Numbered from the stretch's first letter, positions 18,500 through 28,069 are shown. The stretch: 64,000 nt of DNA from JADJOY01 sp046331705 [NCBI: bacterium] (GCA_046331705.1 JAXLQJ010000023.1:39639-103638), one strand, 5' to 3'. Made by a program: numbers and translations. Notes: a model not told the origin generated them from the letters alone.

Positions 18500-19810
18500 A
18501 TGATGCGTACGCCCACGCTCGCCGAGCAACGCGCACGAATCGAGCAAGACCAGCTCGCGCGGCTGCGCGCGCTGGTGCGAGAGCTGGTGCCCGCCAACCC
18601 GTTCTGGACCGCGCGGCTCGCCGCGGCCGGCCTGGATCTCGCGATCCCGAGCCTCGCCGAGCTGCGGCGATTGCCGCTCGTGCGCAAGTCGGAGATCGTC
18701 GCCGACCACGCGGCGCACCCGCCCTTCGGCTCCAATCTGAGCGCGCCGATCGCGGACTACACCCGCGTCCACTACACCAGCGGCACCACCGCCGAGCCGC
18801 TCGCGTGGCCCGACACCGCCGCGAGCTGGCAATGGATGCTCGAGAGCTGGAAGCGGATCTTCCGCGCTGCCGGCGTGGCGCGCGGCGACCGGATCTTCTT
18901 CGCGTTCTCGTTCGGCCCCTTCCTCGGCTTCTGGGCGGCGTTCGACGCCGCCACCCAGCTCGGCGTGCAATGCCTGAGCGGCGGCGGCATGAGCTCGCAG
19001 AAGCGCCTGCACGCCATGGTGCGCGCGCAGTCGACGGTGCTCTGCTCGACTCCCACCTACGCGCTCCACCTGGTCGAGACCGCGCGTCAGCTCGGCCTGG
19101 ATCCGAGTGCCTTGCGGCTGCGCACCGCGATCGTGGCGGGAGAGCCCGGCGGCAGCGTGGCCGCCGTGCGCCGTGCGATCCGGGCCGGGCTCGGTGCCGA
19201 GGTCTTCGATCATCACGGCATGACGGAGGTCGGGCCGGTGAGCTACCAATGCCCCGCTCGAGCCGGCACCCTGCGCATCCTCGAGACCTCGTATCTCGCC
19301 GAGGTGATCGACCCGGCGAGCGAGGAGCCGGTGGCTCCGGGCGGCGAGGGCGAGCTGGTGCTCACGACGCTCGGTCGTGCGGCTTGTCCCATGCTCCGCT
19401 ATCGCACCGGCGATCTGGTGCGGCCGGTGCTCGTCGACGAGGACGGCGGCGGCGAGGGGCCTCATCTGGCGCTCGCGGGCGGCGTGCTGGGCCGCACCGA
19501 CGACGTGGTGATCGTGCGCGGCGTGAACGTCCATCCGAGCGCCGTCGACGAGATCGTCCGCGCCGTCGACGGCGTGGCCGAGTACCGCGTGCAGGTCGGG
19601 ACGCGCCACGCGATGACCGAGCTCACGCTGGAGGTCGAGCCGCTGGAATCGGCGCAACCCGAGCTGCTGCGCGCCACACTCGAGGAGCGCTTGCAACGCA
19701 TCCTCTCGCTCCGCATCCCGGTGACGTTGACCGCTGCGGGCGCGCTGCCGCGCTTCGAGCTCAAGGCGCGCCGCTGGGTGCGCCGCCCGCCCACCGAGCC
19801 CGCGCCGTGA
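18500..19810 (+). CDS. AMP-forming acyl/aryl-CoA (or carrier) ligase, phenylacetate-CoA ligase-like
   Basis: 436 residues, the size of PaaK-type ligases rather than the longer fatty-acid ligases. The start is ATG 18500, with a second ATG immediately after. The phosphate-binding HYTSGTTAEPL lies near residue 95, a FDHHGMTEVGP substrate/adenylate segment follows, and YRTGDLV near 300 is the adenylate-binding Asp motif. The C-terminal lid is present, including a PRFELKARRW segment with the likely catalytic Lys. Related enzymes activate aromatic acids as adenylates. A UbiC-like chorismate lyase encoded in the same series (26033) would supply a hydroxybenzoate, so aryl-starter activation is a natural guess. 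The stop overlaps the ABC ATPase start (GTGA). Confidence 0.85.
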   Translation: MMRTPTLAEQRARIEQDQLARLRALVRELVPANPFWTARLAAAGLDLAIPSLAELRRLPLVRKSEIVADHAAHPPFGSNLSAPIADYTRVHYTSGTTAEPLAWPDTAASWQWMLESWKRIFRAAGVARGDRIFFAFSFGPFLGFWAAFDAATQLGVQCLSGGGMSSQKRLHAMVRAQSTVLCSTPTYALHLVETARQLGLDPSALRLRTAIVAGEPGGSVAAVRRAIRAGLGAEVFDHHGMTEVGPVSYQCPARAGTLRILETSYLAEVIDPASEEPVAPGGEGELVLTTLGRAACPMLRYRTGDLVRPVLVDEDGGGEGPHLALAGGVLGRTDDVVIVRGVNVHPSAVDEIVRAVDGVAEYRVQVGTRHAMTELTLEVEPLESAQPELLRATLEERLQRILSLRIPVTLTAAGALPRFELKARRWVRRPPTEPAP

Positions 19811-20490
19811 GCGCCCCGCTGGTGCAGCTCGACGACGTGGTGCGGCGCTTCGACGGCGAGGCCGGCTCGCAGATCGTCCTCGACGGCGTGAGCTTCACGC
19901 TCGAGCGCGGCGCGGCGGTGGCGATCCAGGGCCCGTCGGGAGGTGGCAAGAGCACGCTGCTCAACCTCGTCGGCGCGCTCGATCGGCCCACCTCCGGACG
20001 CGTGATCCTCGACGGCGAGTCGCTGGGCGATCTCGACGACGACGCGCGCGCTCGCGTTCGCGCCACCAAGATCGGCTTCGTCTTCCAGGAGCACCACCTG
20101 CTGCCGCAATGCACAGCGTTCGAGAACGTGCTGGTGCCGACGCTGGCGCGTGGCCGCGCCGCGAGCGCCGAGGCCATGGCCCGCGCCGAGGCGCTGCTCG
20201 AGCGCGTCGGCCTCGCCGACCACGCCCGCAAGCGCCCGCACCAGCTCTCGGGCGGACAGCGGCAGCGCGTCGCGGTCGTGCGCGCGTTGATCAACGAGCC
20301 GATGCTGCTGCTCGCCGACGAGCCCACCGGCTCGTTGGACCGCGCCGCCGCCGAGACGCTGGTCGAGCTGCTGGTGGAGCTCAATCGCGATCGCCAGCTC
20401 GCGCTGCTGGTCGCCACTCACGCGACCGAGGTGGCCGCGCGGGTGGGGAAGACGCTGCACCTCGGCGACGGGCAGCTTCGACCCGAGTGA
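19807..20490 (+). CDS. ABC transporter ATP-binding protein, LolD/MacB type
   Basis: 227 residues from a GTG overlapping the ligase stop. Walker A is GPSGGGKST, the signature is LSGGQRQRV, Walker B is LLLADEPTGSLD, the Q-loop is FVFQEHHLLP and the H-loop is VATHATE. This set, with the DEPTGSLD and short length, is the LolD/MacB/FtsE class that works with FtsX-domain permeases. The permease gene follows after 13 bases. The pair probably moves a lipid-like or peptide substrate from the inner membrane toward the envelope rather than importing a nutrient. Confidence 0.92.
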   Translation: MSAPLVQLDDVVRRFDGEAGSQIVLDGVSFTLERGAAVAIQGPSGGGKSTLLNLVGALDRPTSGRVILDGESLGDLDDDARARVRATKIGFVFQEHHLLPQCTAFENVLVPTLARGRAASAEAMARAEALLERVGLADHARKRPHQLSGGQRQRVAVVRALINEPMLLLADEPTGSLDRAAAETLVELLVELNRDRQLALLVATHATEVAARVGKTLHLGDGQLRPE

Positions 20491-20503
20491 TCCGAGGCCG
20501 CGC

Positions 20504-23500
20504 ATGCACGGCTGGCGACTGATCCTGCGCGCGCTGGTCCACCACCGGCGCACGCACCTCGGCATCGGCGCGGGCGTCGCGGTGGCGGCGGCCATCTTGG
20601 TCGGCGCGCTCGCGGTCGGCGATTCGCTCCGCGCCAGCCTCGAGGAGCAGGCGCTCCGGCGCGTCGGCCGCGTGCGCTGGGCGATGCACACCGGCGATCG
20701 GCCGTTCACCGACGAGCTCGCCGCGCGACTGAGCGAGGCGCTGGCCACCAGCGACGAGCCCGCCACCGCGGCGCTTTCGATCGAGGGCGTGGCCATCGCC
20801 GACGGCGGGCGCCGGCGCGCTCCCGAGGTGCGCGTGCTCGGCATCGACCCGTCGTTCTGGGCGCTCGGTGGGGTCGCGCCCCGAGGCCCGCGCGCCGCCG
20901 ACGGCGCGGTGATCAATCGAGAGCTCGCGGCGGCGCTCGCGGTGGCGGCGGGTGACGAGCTCCTGCTGCGCGTCGCCAAGCCCAGCGCCTTGCCGCGGGA
21001 CGTGCCGCTCGCCAGCGACGACGAGGCCAGCGTCACGCTGCGGGTCACGGTGGAAGAGGTGATCGACGGCGCATCGTTCGGCGACTTCGACCTCGCGGCA
21101 GCGCCGACGGCGCCGCGGAACGTCTTCGTCGATCGGCGGCTGCTGCAGCGACGGGTGGGGCTCGTCGGGCGCAGCAACCTGGTGCTCGTCGCCGGCGACG
21201 TGGCGCGCACAGCGCTCGTTTCCGGCGGGAGCGCGAGCGCGCCCTCCGGAACCGTGGTTCCGGAGGCGCTGGCCCGCGGCTGGCGCCTCGAGGATGCCGG
21301 AGCGCGGTTGCGTCGGCTCGCACCGGAGGGACCGTGGGACCTGGCGAGCGACCGGGTCTTCCTCGCCGACGCGCTCGCCGACGCGGCCCAGCGAGCCGCG
21401 CCGAGTCGCGCGGCGTCGACGTATTTCGTGAGCTCCATCGAGGCAGCGAACGGCAAGCTCACGCGCTACGCGATGGTCACCGCGTACGACCCCGCGGCCG
21501 AACCGCAAGCGCCACCCGCGCCCGTTCCCGCGACGCTCGCCCCCGACGAGATCGTGGTCACCCGCTGGCTGGCGGCGCAGCTCGCGGTGAGCGTGGGCGA
21601 TCCGCTCACCCTTCGTTATTGGGTCTTCGACCTGAGCCGGCGGTTGCGCGAAGCGGTGGCCACCTTCCGGGTCGCTGCCGTGGTCGAGGACGAAGCTCCC
21701 GGCGGAGATCGCGACCTGATGCCGGATCTGCCCGGCCTCACGGACGTCGCGAGCCCGCTCGACTGGGCGCCGGCACCCGAGCTGGGCGTGCGCGTGGAGC
21801 GGATCAGCGCGGCCGAGACCGCGTACTGGCACGCGCATCGCGGCGCACCGAAGGCGTTCGTGAGCGCCGCCTGGGCGCGCCGCGACGGCGCGTGGCGGAC
21901 GCCTTACGGCGACGTGACCTCGGTGCGCCTCGCCGCGGGTGTGGCGGAGGCGTCGTTGCGCGAGGCCATTCGCGAGCGGATCGGCGATCCGGCGCGCCTC
22001 GGCCTCGGTTTCGCGCCGGTTCGGGAGCTCGCCCTCGGCGCCAGTCGCCAAGGGGTGGCGTCGTATTTCGGCTATCTCTTCGTCGGGCTGAGCATCTTCG
22101 TGATCGTGGCCGCCATCACGCTGATCGCGTTGCTCTTCTCGTTCCACGTCGAGCAGCGCACCGACGAGATCGGCACGTTGCTGGCCCTCGGCTTCCGACC
22201 GGCGGGCGTCGCGCGGCTCTTCGTCGGCGAGGGGCTCGCCGTGGCGGTGGTGGGCGCGCTCGTGGGCTTGCCCGCGGGAGGGCTCTACGCCGCCGCGATG
22301 CTCGCGGCGCTGTCCGGCCGCTGGGCCGAGGCGGTCGCTCGGACCCCGCTCACGTTCCACGTCGCCCCCGCCACACCGGTCCTCGGCTTGGTCGCGACCG
22401 TGGTCGTGGCGACGATCGCGATGGCTCGCGTGTTGAAGCACCGGCTCCGTCTGGATGCGCACACGCTGATGTCGGCGCGCTTCGGCTCGTTCGAGAGCGC
22501 GGGTATGTCGCGACGGCGCGCGCGGGTGGTCGCGGCGGCGTGCGCCACGGCGGCGGTGGTCTTGGCGTCGCGCGGGCTGGGCGCGGACGCCGCCGGCGCC
22601 ACCGGATTCTTCTTCGGCGCCGGCACGCTCATGCTCCTGGCCTCGCTCTACGCGGCGGCGGCGTTCTTGCGCCCACCCGACCGCATCCACTCGCGTCCGA
22701 TCACCTTCCTCGCCCTCGGCCGGCTGAGCGGCGGCCGCCGCCTGACGCGCTCGCTGGCCACCCTCGGCATGCTCGCGAGCGGGATGTTCCTGGTGGTCGC
22801 GGTGAACGCGTTCCGTCAGGGCGACGACTCCACGATCGGCACCGGCGGGTTCGCGATGTTCGCCAGGACCTCCATCCCCGTCGCACACGACCTCGGCAGC
22901 GCAGCGGGCGTGGCTCGTCTCGGGCTCGATGCGTTTCCCGGCGTCCGCTTCCTGCCGTTTCGGCTGCGCGACGGCGACGAGGCAAGCTGCCGGAACCTCA
23001 ATCAGCCGAAGCGGCCGCTCGTCCTCGGCGTGGATGCCGCGGCCATCCAGGCACGCAATCCGTTCCGGTTCGCGCGCACGCTCACGCCGGTCTCCCAGCC
23101 CTGGTCGTTGCTCGCGCGCCAGGACGAGCCGGACGTGGTGCCGGGCGTCGTCGACGACGCGGTCGCGCAATGGGTCCTCAAGGTGGGGCTCGGCGACACC
23201 CTCGCGTACGTCGACGAGGCGGGGCGGCCGTTTCGAATCCGCATCGTGGGGACCCTCGCGAGCTCGATCCTGCAGGGTTACGTGGTGATCGACGCGCGTG
23301 CCTTCGCGGCGCGCTTTCCGTCGATCGCGGGCAATCGCGTCTTCCTCGTCGATCTGCCGAGCGCCGAATACGCGGCGTTCGATCGGCGTCTGAAGGAGTC
23401 GGCGCTCGAGGACTACGGACTCACGACCGTGCCGGCGAGCGAGCGGCTCGCGGCGTTCGAGGCCGTGCAGAACACGTACCTGTCGATCTTCTCGGTGGTG

Positions 23501-23851
23501 GGTGGCCTGGGGCTGGTGCTCGGATGCTTGGGGCTGGCATTGGTGGTGCTGCGCAACGTCCTGGAGCGCCGCGCCGAGCTCGCCATCCTGCTCGCCGTGG
23601 GGTTCTCGAAAGGGCGGGTGCGCCGGCTGGTGTTGCTCGAGCACGTGGGGCTCTTGGTGCTGGGCGCGACGCTCGGGATCGTGGCGGCGGTCGTCGCCGT
23701 GGGGCCTGCGGCGATCGAGCGCGGCCGACTGCCGCTCGACTTCCTGCTCGGCACCGCCGTCGCGGTGATCGCGAACGGTCTGGTGGCGACGATCGCAGCC
23801 ACCGCGCTCGCTCTGCGCGGCGAGCTGGTGCCGGCGCTGCGTCGCGAGTAG
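20504..23851 (+). CDS. ABC transporter permease with FtsX domains (large, MacB/LolE-like architecture)
   Basis: 1115 residues. One N-terminal helix (HLGIGAGVAVAAAILVGAL) is followed by a large periplasmic domain, an FtsX core with helices around residues 525-640, a second hydrophobic cluster (~670-780), another periplasmic domain and a final FtsX core (~990-1110). This is the duplicated FtsX arrangement seen in large ABC permeases of the macrolide-exporter/lipoprotein superfamily. It forms a unit with the ATPase immediately upstream. No outer-membrane or fusion protein gene is adjacent, so how substrate crosses the envelope is not shown. Confidence 0.88.
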   Translation: MHGWRLILRALVHHRRTHLGIGAGVAVAAAILVGALAVGDSLRASLEEQALRRVGRVRWAMHTGDRPFTDELAARLSEALATSDEPATAALSIEGVAIADGGRRRAPEVRVLGIDPSFWALGGVAPRGPRAADGAVINRELAAALAVAAGDELLLRVAKPSALPRDVPLASDDEASVTLRVTVEEVIDGASFGDFDLAAAPTAPRNVFVDRRLLQRRVGLVGRSNLVLVAGDVARTALVSGGSASAPSGTVVPEALARGWRLEDAGARLRRLAPEGPWDLASDRVFLADALADAAQRAAPSRAASTYFVSSIEAANGKLTRYAMVTAYDPAAEPQAPPAPVPATLAPDEIVVTRWLAAQLAVSVGDPLTLRYWVFDLSRRLREAVATFRVAAVVEDEAPGGDRDLMPDLPGLTDVASPLDWAPAPELGVRVERISAAETAYWHAHRGAPKAFVSAAWARRDGAWRTPYGDVTSVRLAAGVAEASLREAIRERIGDPARLGLGFAPVRELALGASRQGVASYFGYLFVGLSIFVIVAAITLIALLFSFHVEQRTDEIGTLLALGFRPAGVARLFVGEGLAVAVVGALVGLPAGGLYAAAMLAALSGRWAEAVARTPLTFHVAPATPVLGLVATVVVATIAMARVLKHRLRLDAHTLMSARFGSFESAGMSRRRARVVAAACATAAVVLASRGLGADAAGATGFFFGAGTLMLLASLYAAAAFLRPPDRIHSRPITFLALGRLSGGRRLTRSLATLGMLASGMFLVVAVNAFRQGDDSTIGTGGFAMFARTSIPVAHDLGSAAGVARLGLDAFPGVRFLPFRLRDGDEASCRNLNQPKRPLVLGVDAAAIQARNPFRFARTLTPVSQPWSLLARQDEPDVVPGVVDDAVAQWVLKVGLGDTLAYVDEAGRPFRIRIVGTLASSILQGYVVIDARAFAARFPSIAGNRVFLVDLPSAEYAAFDRRLKESALEDYGLTTVPASERLAAFEAVQNTYLSIFSVVGGLGLVLGCLGLALVVLRNVLERRAELAILLAVGFSKGRVRRLVLLEHVGLLVLGATLGIVAAVVAVGPAAIERGRLPLDFLLGTAVAVIANGLVATIAATALALRGELVPALRRE

Positions 23852-24033
23852 CGCGCTCGCACGGTCCGCAGTGCCCGCGTCGTTCGCCGCCGGGTCGGCG
23901 AGCCGGCGCGTTGATGGTCGTCGCGCACGTCACCTATGTTGAAGGCCCTTCGCGCGCCGTCGACGCCACCGCCGTGATGGGCGGCGTGCTCGAACGACCC
24001 GACCCGCTTCCCCCGTCGCGATCGAATCCGAGG

Positions 24034-25533
24034 ATGGCGATGGCGTCGCGACCGAGACGAATCGCGCGTGAATGTGCGCTCGCGCCATGGGGCCGCACGG
24101 CGATCCTGCTCGCTCTCGGGGTGCTCGCCATGGCGGCGCCCACGCCGGCGGCGCCCGCGCCGGCGCAGCGGCCGATCGGCTGGCGCATGGACGGGACCGG
24201 CAACTTTCCGGCCGCGACACCCACGCTCGAGTGGTCCGCCACGCATCACGTGCGGTGGATGAAGCGGATGCCGAGCTGGAGCAACTCGTCGCCGATCCTG
24301 GTCGGCGAGCGGCTCTTCGTGTCCTCCGAGCCTGACCGGCTGCTGTGCTTGCGCGCCGCGGACGGCGAGATCCTGTGGCAGAGAGCGAGCCCGCCCGAGG
24401 ACGCGGTCGCCAACCCCATCCCCGCGCCGCCCTTCCTGCAAGGCAATGCCCGCGAGCGCGAGCTCACGATGCTGCTCCGGGAAAAGGAGCTCGAGCTGAC
24501 GCGGATCCGCCAGCGGCTGCGCGCGGCGCCGGACGACGAAGGGCTCGCGAGCCTCGCCCGCGCGCACGCCGCCGAGGCCGCGGCGATGCGCGAGGAGCTG
24601 ACCGCGCTCGCTCCCCACATCGGGCCGCAGATCGACGAGGAGAGCGGGCTCAGCTCGCCCACGCCCACCAGCGACGGAGACGCGGTCTACGTGCTCTACG
24701 CCACCGGCATCGCGGCGTCCTACGACCTCTCCGGCCAGCGCCGCTGGATCCGCTTCCTCGACCAGCCCGCGGACCGCAACGACGTGTCGAGCTCGCCGGT
24801 GCTCGCCGGCGACACCCTGGTGGTGCTCGTGCGCGATCTGATCGGCCTCGACAAGGCGACCGGCGAGGTGCGCTGGCGCGTCGACGTGCCCCATCGCAAC
24901 GGCACGCCGATCGCGTTCACGATCGACGCGCAGACCTTCGTGATCACGCCGAGCGGGCACTGCGTGCGCGTCGCCGACGGCGCGATCGTCGCGAGCGACC
25001 TCGGCAACCTCGACTACGCGTCGCCGGTGATCCGCGACGGCGTGATCTACCTGATCGCCGAGGAGTCGCGGGCGCTGCGCATCCCCGAGCACCCGACGGA
25101 ACCGCTCGCGTTTCGCACCGAATGGCTCGCGCACGTGAAGGGCTCGCGGTTCTACGCATCGCCGCTGGTGATCGACGGTCTCGTCTACGCGCTCTCGCGC
25201 AATCAGATGCTGACCGTCCTCGACGCCAAGACCGGCGCCGAGGTGTACGTGCAGCGGCTCTCCCTCGGCGAGATGGGCGGCGTCAACAGCGTCTACTCGA
25301 GCCCCACCCAGGGCGGGGGGCACGTGTTCCTGAGCGCGCTCGCCGGCACCACCTTGGTGCTCGCGCCCGAGCGGACCTTCCGTCCGGTGGCGACCAACAC
25401 CCTCGAGAAGTTCCGCGCCAGCCCGGTCTTCGACGGCGACCGGATGTTCCTCCGCGGCCACGAGAATCTCTATTGCATCGCCGCGCCCACGGATGGCGCG
25501 CGGCCCGGGAGCGCCGCTCCGGCGGCGCCGTGA
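24034..25533 (+). CDS. Secreted PQQ-like propeller protein with a coiled-coil insertion
   Basis: About 499 residues from ATG 24034; an ATG at 24040 is equally possible and no strong ribosome site separates them. A signal peptide follows (TAILLALGVLAMAAPTPA). The propeller begins near residue 50 and is interrupted at ~135-200 by a charged, helical insertion (ELTMLLREKELELTRIRQRL...), probably a coiled coil. The remaining blades include LIGLDKATGEVRW and LTVLDAKTGAEVYV. It is the fourth propeller of the locus, located between the ABC permease and a small membrane protein. A partner-binding role for the coiled coil is inference. Confidence 0.8.
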   Translation: MAMASRPRRIARECALAPWGRTAILLALGVLAMAAPTPAAPAPAQRPIGWRMDGTGNFPAATPTLEWSATHHVRWMKRMPSWSNSSPILVGERLFVSSEPDRLLCLRAADGEILWQRASPPEDAVANPIPAPPFLQGNARERELTMLLREKELELTRIRQRLRAAPDDEGLASLARAHAAEAAAMREELTALAPHIGPQIDEESGLSSPTPTSDGDAVYVLYATGIAASYDLSGQRRWIRFLDQPADRNDVSSSPVLAGDTLVVLVRDLIGLDKATGEVRWRVDVPHRNGTPIAFTIDAQTFVITPSGHCVRVADGAIVASDLGNLDYASPVIRDGVIYLIAEESRALRIPEHPTEPLAFRTEWLAHVKGSRFYASPLVIDGLVYALSRNQMLTVLDAKTGAEVYVQRLSLGEMGGVNSVYSSPTQGGGHVFLSALAGTTLVLAPERTFRPVATNTLEKFRASPVFDGDRMFLRGHENLYCIAAPTDGARPGSAAPAAP

Positions 25534-25566
25534 GCGTCACCCGCCGCGTGCGATCCCGTCACCCGC

Positions 25567-25983
25567 ATGTACGAGCTCACCTACATCGTCGTTCCGTTCC
25601 TCGCGGGGCTGGTGGCCTCGTTTCGGCGCCTGGTGGGGCCGAAGCTCGCCGTGCGCGCGGTGTGGGTGACGGTGCACCAGCTGCTCTTCGCCGCGGCGCT
25701 GCTCGGTTGCGGGGTGCTCAGCCTGCGCGAGTTCCTCGCCATCGCGCACGGCCTCAACGGATTCGGCCACGTGCTCTTCGTCGTCATCGTGGCATCGCGG
25801 TTGGCACTCGGGCTCTTGCCGTGCGTCGATCAGCTGGGCACGCGGGTGCTCGGCGCGGACGCGCGCGCCGAGGTCTTCCGGCGCCGCCTCGGCGCGTTGC
25901 AGCGACCGCTGGGTATCCTGACGATCCTCACCGCCGTGGCGATGCTCTTCGTGCGGCTCAGGATCTACTTCACGATCTTCTGA
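25567..25983 (+). CDS. Small membrane protein of unknown function
   Basis: 138 residues with about four hydrophobic segments (YIVVPFLAGLVASF, LLFAAALLGCGVLSL, VLFVVIVASRLALGLL and ILTILTAVAMLFV). It begins 33 bases after the propeller gene and is followed 49 bases later by the chorismate lyase-like gene. I do not recognise a family and can see no catalytic motif. Confidence 0.65.
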   Translation: MYELTYIVVPFLAGLVASFRRLVGPKLAVRAVWVTVHQLLFAAALLGCGVLSLREFLAIAHGLNGFGHVLFVVIVASRLALGLLPCVDQLGTRVLGADARAEVFRRRLGALQRPLGILTILTAVAMLFVRLRIYFTIF

Positions 25984-26032
25984 TGCTCGCTCGCCCATCC
26001 CACCCGCGCGCTCGCCCTCCGGGAGCGGCGTG

Positions 26033-26647
26033 ATGGACGCGCCGATCGGCGGCGCGGACCACCGCCCGCTGCTGCCGCGGGTGGTGGCGTTGCTCCGCGC
26101 CCTCGACGGGGACGTGGGGATCGCGACCGTTGCCGCCGCCACGCTGCGCGCGCTCGACGGAAGCGCGATCCCGGAGCCCCAGCGTCAGCTGCTGGTGCAT
26201 GCCGACGGGCTGACGCCCACCCTGGAGCGCCATCTGGGACAGCCGCTCGGTCTGCGCATGCTGCGCGTTCGTCGCCAGGGCAGCGTGCTGATGCGCGAGA
26301 TCCTGCTGGTCGCCGCCGGTCTCGATCACGCCGTGAGCTTCGGCGCGATCCGCCTCCACCTCGACGGCTTCGAGGATGGGGTGCGAAGCGAGATCCTCGC
26401 CGGCGTGGCACCGCTGGGGACGATCCTCCGCGATCGGCGCGTCGCGCACCAGCGACGGCTCTCGGGATTCTTCCAGGTGGCGGCGCGCGCGCTCGTGCCC
26501 GCCGGAATCGCCCTTCGCGACGAGGCGACGCTCTACGGCAGGCACAGCGAGCTTCACACGCCCACCGGCCAAGAGATGGCCGAGGTGGTCGAGATCCTGG
26601 CGCCCCTCGCGAGCGCGGCGCGCGGCGAGTCGCTCAGCCGAGCGTGA
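26033..26647 (+). CDS. Chorismate lyase (UbiC-like) family protein
   Basis: 204 residues from ATG 26033, seven bases after GGGAG; a GTG one codon earlier is also in frame. The pattern follows UbiC: MREILLVAAG (the R-E-V-L-L strand), PLGTILRD, LYGRHSEL (the LWGRRS region) and VVEILAP near the C-terminus, which contains the expected catalytic Glu. The reaction in the family is chorismate to 4-hydroxybenzoate plus pyruvate. No other ubiquinone gene is nearby, whereas a PaaK-like ligase and a PKS are, so it may make an aromatic starter unit. It converges with the SDR gene; their 3' ends overlap by 14 bases. Confidence 0.75.
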   Translation: MDAPIGGADHRPLLPRVVALLRALDGDVGIATVAAATLRALDGSAIPEPQRQLLVHADGLTPTLERHLGQPLGLRMLRVRRQGSVLMREILLVAAGLDHAVSFGAIRLHLDGFEDGVRSEILAGVAPLGTILRDRRVAHQRRLSGFFQVAARALVPAGIALRDEATLYGRHSELHTPTGQEMAEVVEILAPLASAARGESLSRA

Positions 26648-27401
26648 TCGCGGTACCCGCGTCGACGACGATCGTCTGACCCTGCACGAGGTCGGCGAGC
26701 GGGCTCGCCAGGAAGAGCGCCACGTCGGCGACGTCGTCCACCGAGAGGCTGCGGTCGCCGGTCAGCTCGCGCGAGCGGCGGCGCTCGAACAGGATCTCGC
26801 GGTTCGGGATCATGGCGACGGCGTCGGTGTCGACGAGCCCGCTCAGGAGCGCGTTCACGTTCACGTTGCGCGGCCCGAGCTCGAGCGCGGCCTGGCGCAC
26901 CAGCCCTTCGAGAGCGGCTTTCGTCATGCCGACCAGGCCGTACATCGGCAGCGCGTAGCGCGAGCCATGGCTCGAGAGCGCGATCACCTTGGCGCGCCCG
27001 CTGCGGCGTTCGAGCTGGCCCTGGAACGCGCGCAGCAGGTGGATCAGCGCCTCCACGTTGGTCGCCATGGCCGCCTGGAACTGGCGCGTCGTGGTCTCGA
27101 CCACGGGCCGGAAGCCGCCGGTGGCCGCGTTCGAGACCAGGATGTCGATCCGCCCGAAGGCGGCGGCGACGTGCTCCGCCATCTGCTCGACGTCGTCGCT
27201 CTCGGAGACGTCCGCCTTCACGAGCACGGCGCGTCGCCCCATCGCGACGATGCGGCCGGCGACCTCCTCCGCGGCGGCGCGGCTCGAGACGTAGTTCACC
27301 ACCACGTCCGCGCCCGCCTGCGCGAGCCGCAGCGCGCACGCGGCGCCGATCCCGCGCGACGAGCCGGTCACCAGGGCTACCTGGCCGGTGAGATCGATCA
27401 T
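26634..27401 (-). CDS. Short-chain dehydrogenase/reductase, FabL-like (possible trans-acting enoyl reductase)
   Basis: 255 residues. The cofactor motif is TGSSRGIG near residue 12, with NAG replaced by NAA. The active site is unusual for a FabG: the Tyr-Lys pair occurs in YGLVGMTKAALE, a Tyr-x6-Lys spacing as in FabI/FabL enoyl-ACP reductases rather than the common Tyr-x3-Lys. FabL of Bacillus has a very similar YTTVGVSKAALE. The gene's start overlaps the phosphopantetheinyl transferase stop (ATGA), placing it as the third gene of the PKS operon. The PKS has KR and DH domains but no ER, so an ER acting in trans would complete the reductive loop. NADPH preference and substrate are not shown. 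Confidence 0.82.
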   Translation of the reverse strand: MIDLTGQVALVTGSSRGIGAACALRLAQAGADVVVNYVSSRAAAEEVAGRIVAMGRRAVLVKADVSESDDVEQMAEHVAAAFGRIDILVSNAATGGFRPVVETTTRQFQAAMATNVEALIHLLRAFQGQLERRSGRAKVIALSSHGSRYALPMYGLVGMTKAALEGLVRQAALELGPRNVNVNALLSGLVDTDAVAMIPNREILFERRRSRELTGDRSLSVDDVADVALFLASPLADLVQGQTIVVDAGTAITLG

Positions 27402-28069
27402 GCGCTGCTCCTCTCGTGCGCGCGGAAGCCGACGGCGACGAGGTGCGCGCCGGGAACGTCGCCGAGCCAGCGCACCCGCACCGCTCGCCCTCGCGCGCGG
27501 CGGTCGGTGGCCGTGCCGTGGACGCGATCCGGCTCGCGCTCGACGTGCCAGTCGTCGGGGACGAACGCCTCGTCACCGAGCTCCGCCTTGTACGCGGCCT
27601 CGCGCGCGCTCCACGTCCAGGGGTCGGGCTCGCCGACGTCCGCTCGCTCGACCACGTCCACACCCACGAGATGCGTCGGGCTCGCGACCGCCGCCGCCAG
27701 GTGCTCGGCGTGCGCGACCGAGACGTGGAGGCCGAGCCGCTCGCCGCGCGACCACAGCGCCGGGCGCGCGGGACGCCCGAAACGATCGCGCGAGCGCACC
27801 GCGAGCGTCGCGGGATCGAGCGCGCGCGCGCCGAGCACACGCGCCACGGCGAGCTTGGCGGCGCGCCGTCCCGCGAGCCACTGCGCACGACGGCGGGGAT
27901 CGGTGAGCAGCTCGGCCTCGAGCCATTCCGCGGGGTGGATGTCGGGCGGGCGCACCTCGCTCGCCGCCTCCCAGCGCGCGGGATCGTCGGCTGCGGCGAT
28001 GCGGACGGTGGCGAGCCACGCGGCGGCTTCGGGCAGCGGGCGGGCGTCGCCGTCGACGAGCACGTTCAT
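27398..28069 (-). CDS. 4'-phosphopantetheinyl transferase (Sfp type)
   Basis: 223 residues. The magnesium-binding and catalytic motif is VGVDVVE...WSAREAAYK, corresponding to GxDxE and W(S/T)xKExxxK with Arg for the first Lys. LHVSVAHAEHLAAAV and DRFGRPA are also typical. The enzyme transfers the phosphopantetheine arm of CoA to the Ser of a carrier domain. It overlaps the PKS stop by four bases (ATGA), so its dedicated target is almost certainly the ACP of that PKS (GIDSIKK Ser). It overlaps the SDR start in the same way. Confidence 0.9.
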   Translation of the reverse strand: MNVLVDGDARPLPEAAAWLATVRIAAADDPARWEAASEVRPPDIHPAEWLEAELLTDPRRRAQWLAGRRAAKLAVARVLGARALDPATLAVRSRDRFGRPARPALWSRGERLGLHVSVAHAEHLAAAVASPTHLVGVDVVERADVGEPDPWTWSAREAAYKAELGDEAFVPDDWHVEREPDRVHGTATDRRARGRAVRVRWLGDVPGAHLVAVGFRAHERSSA

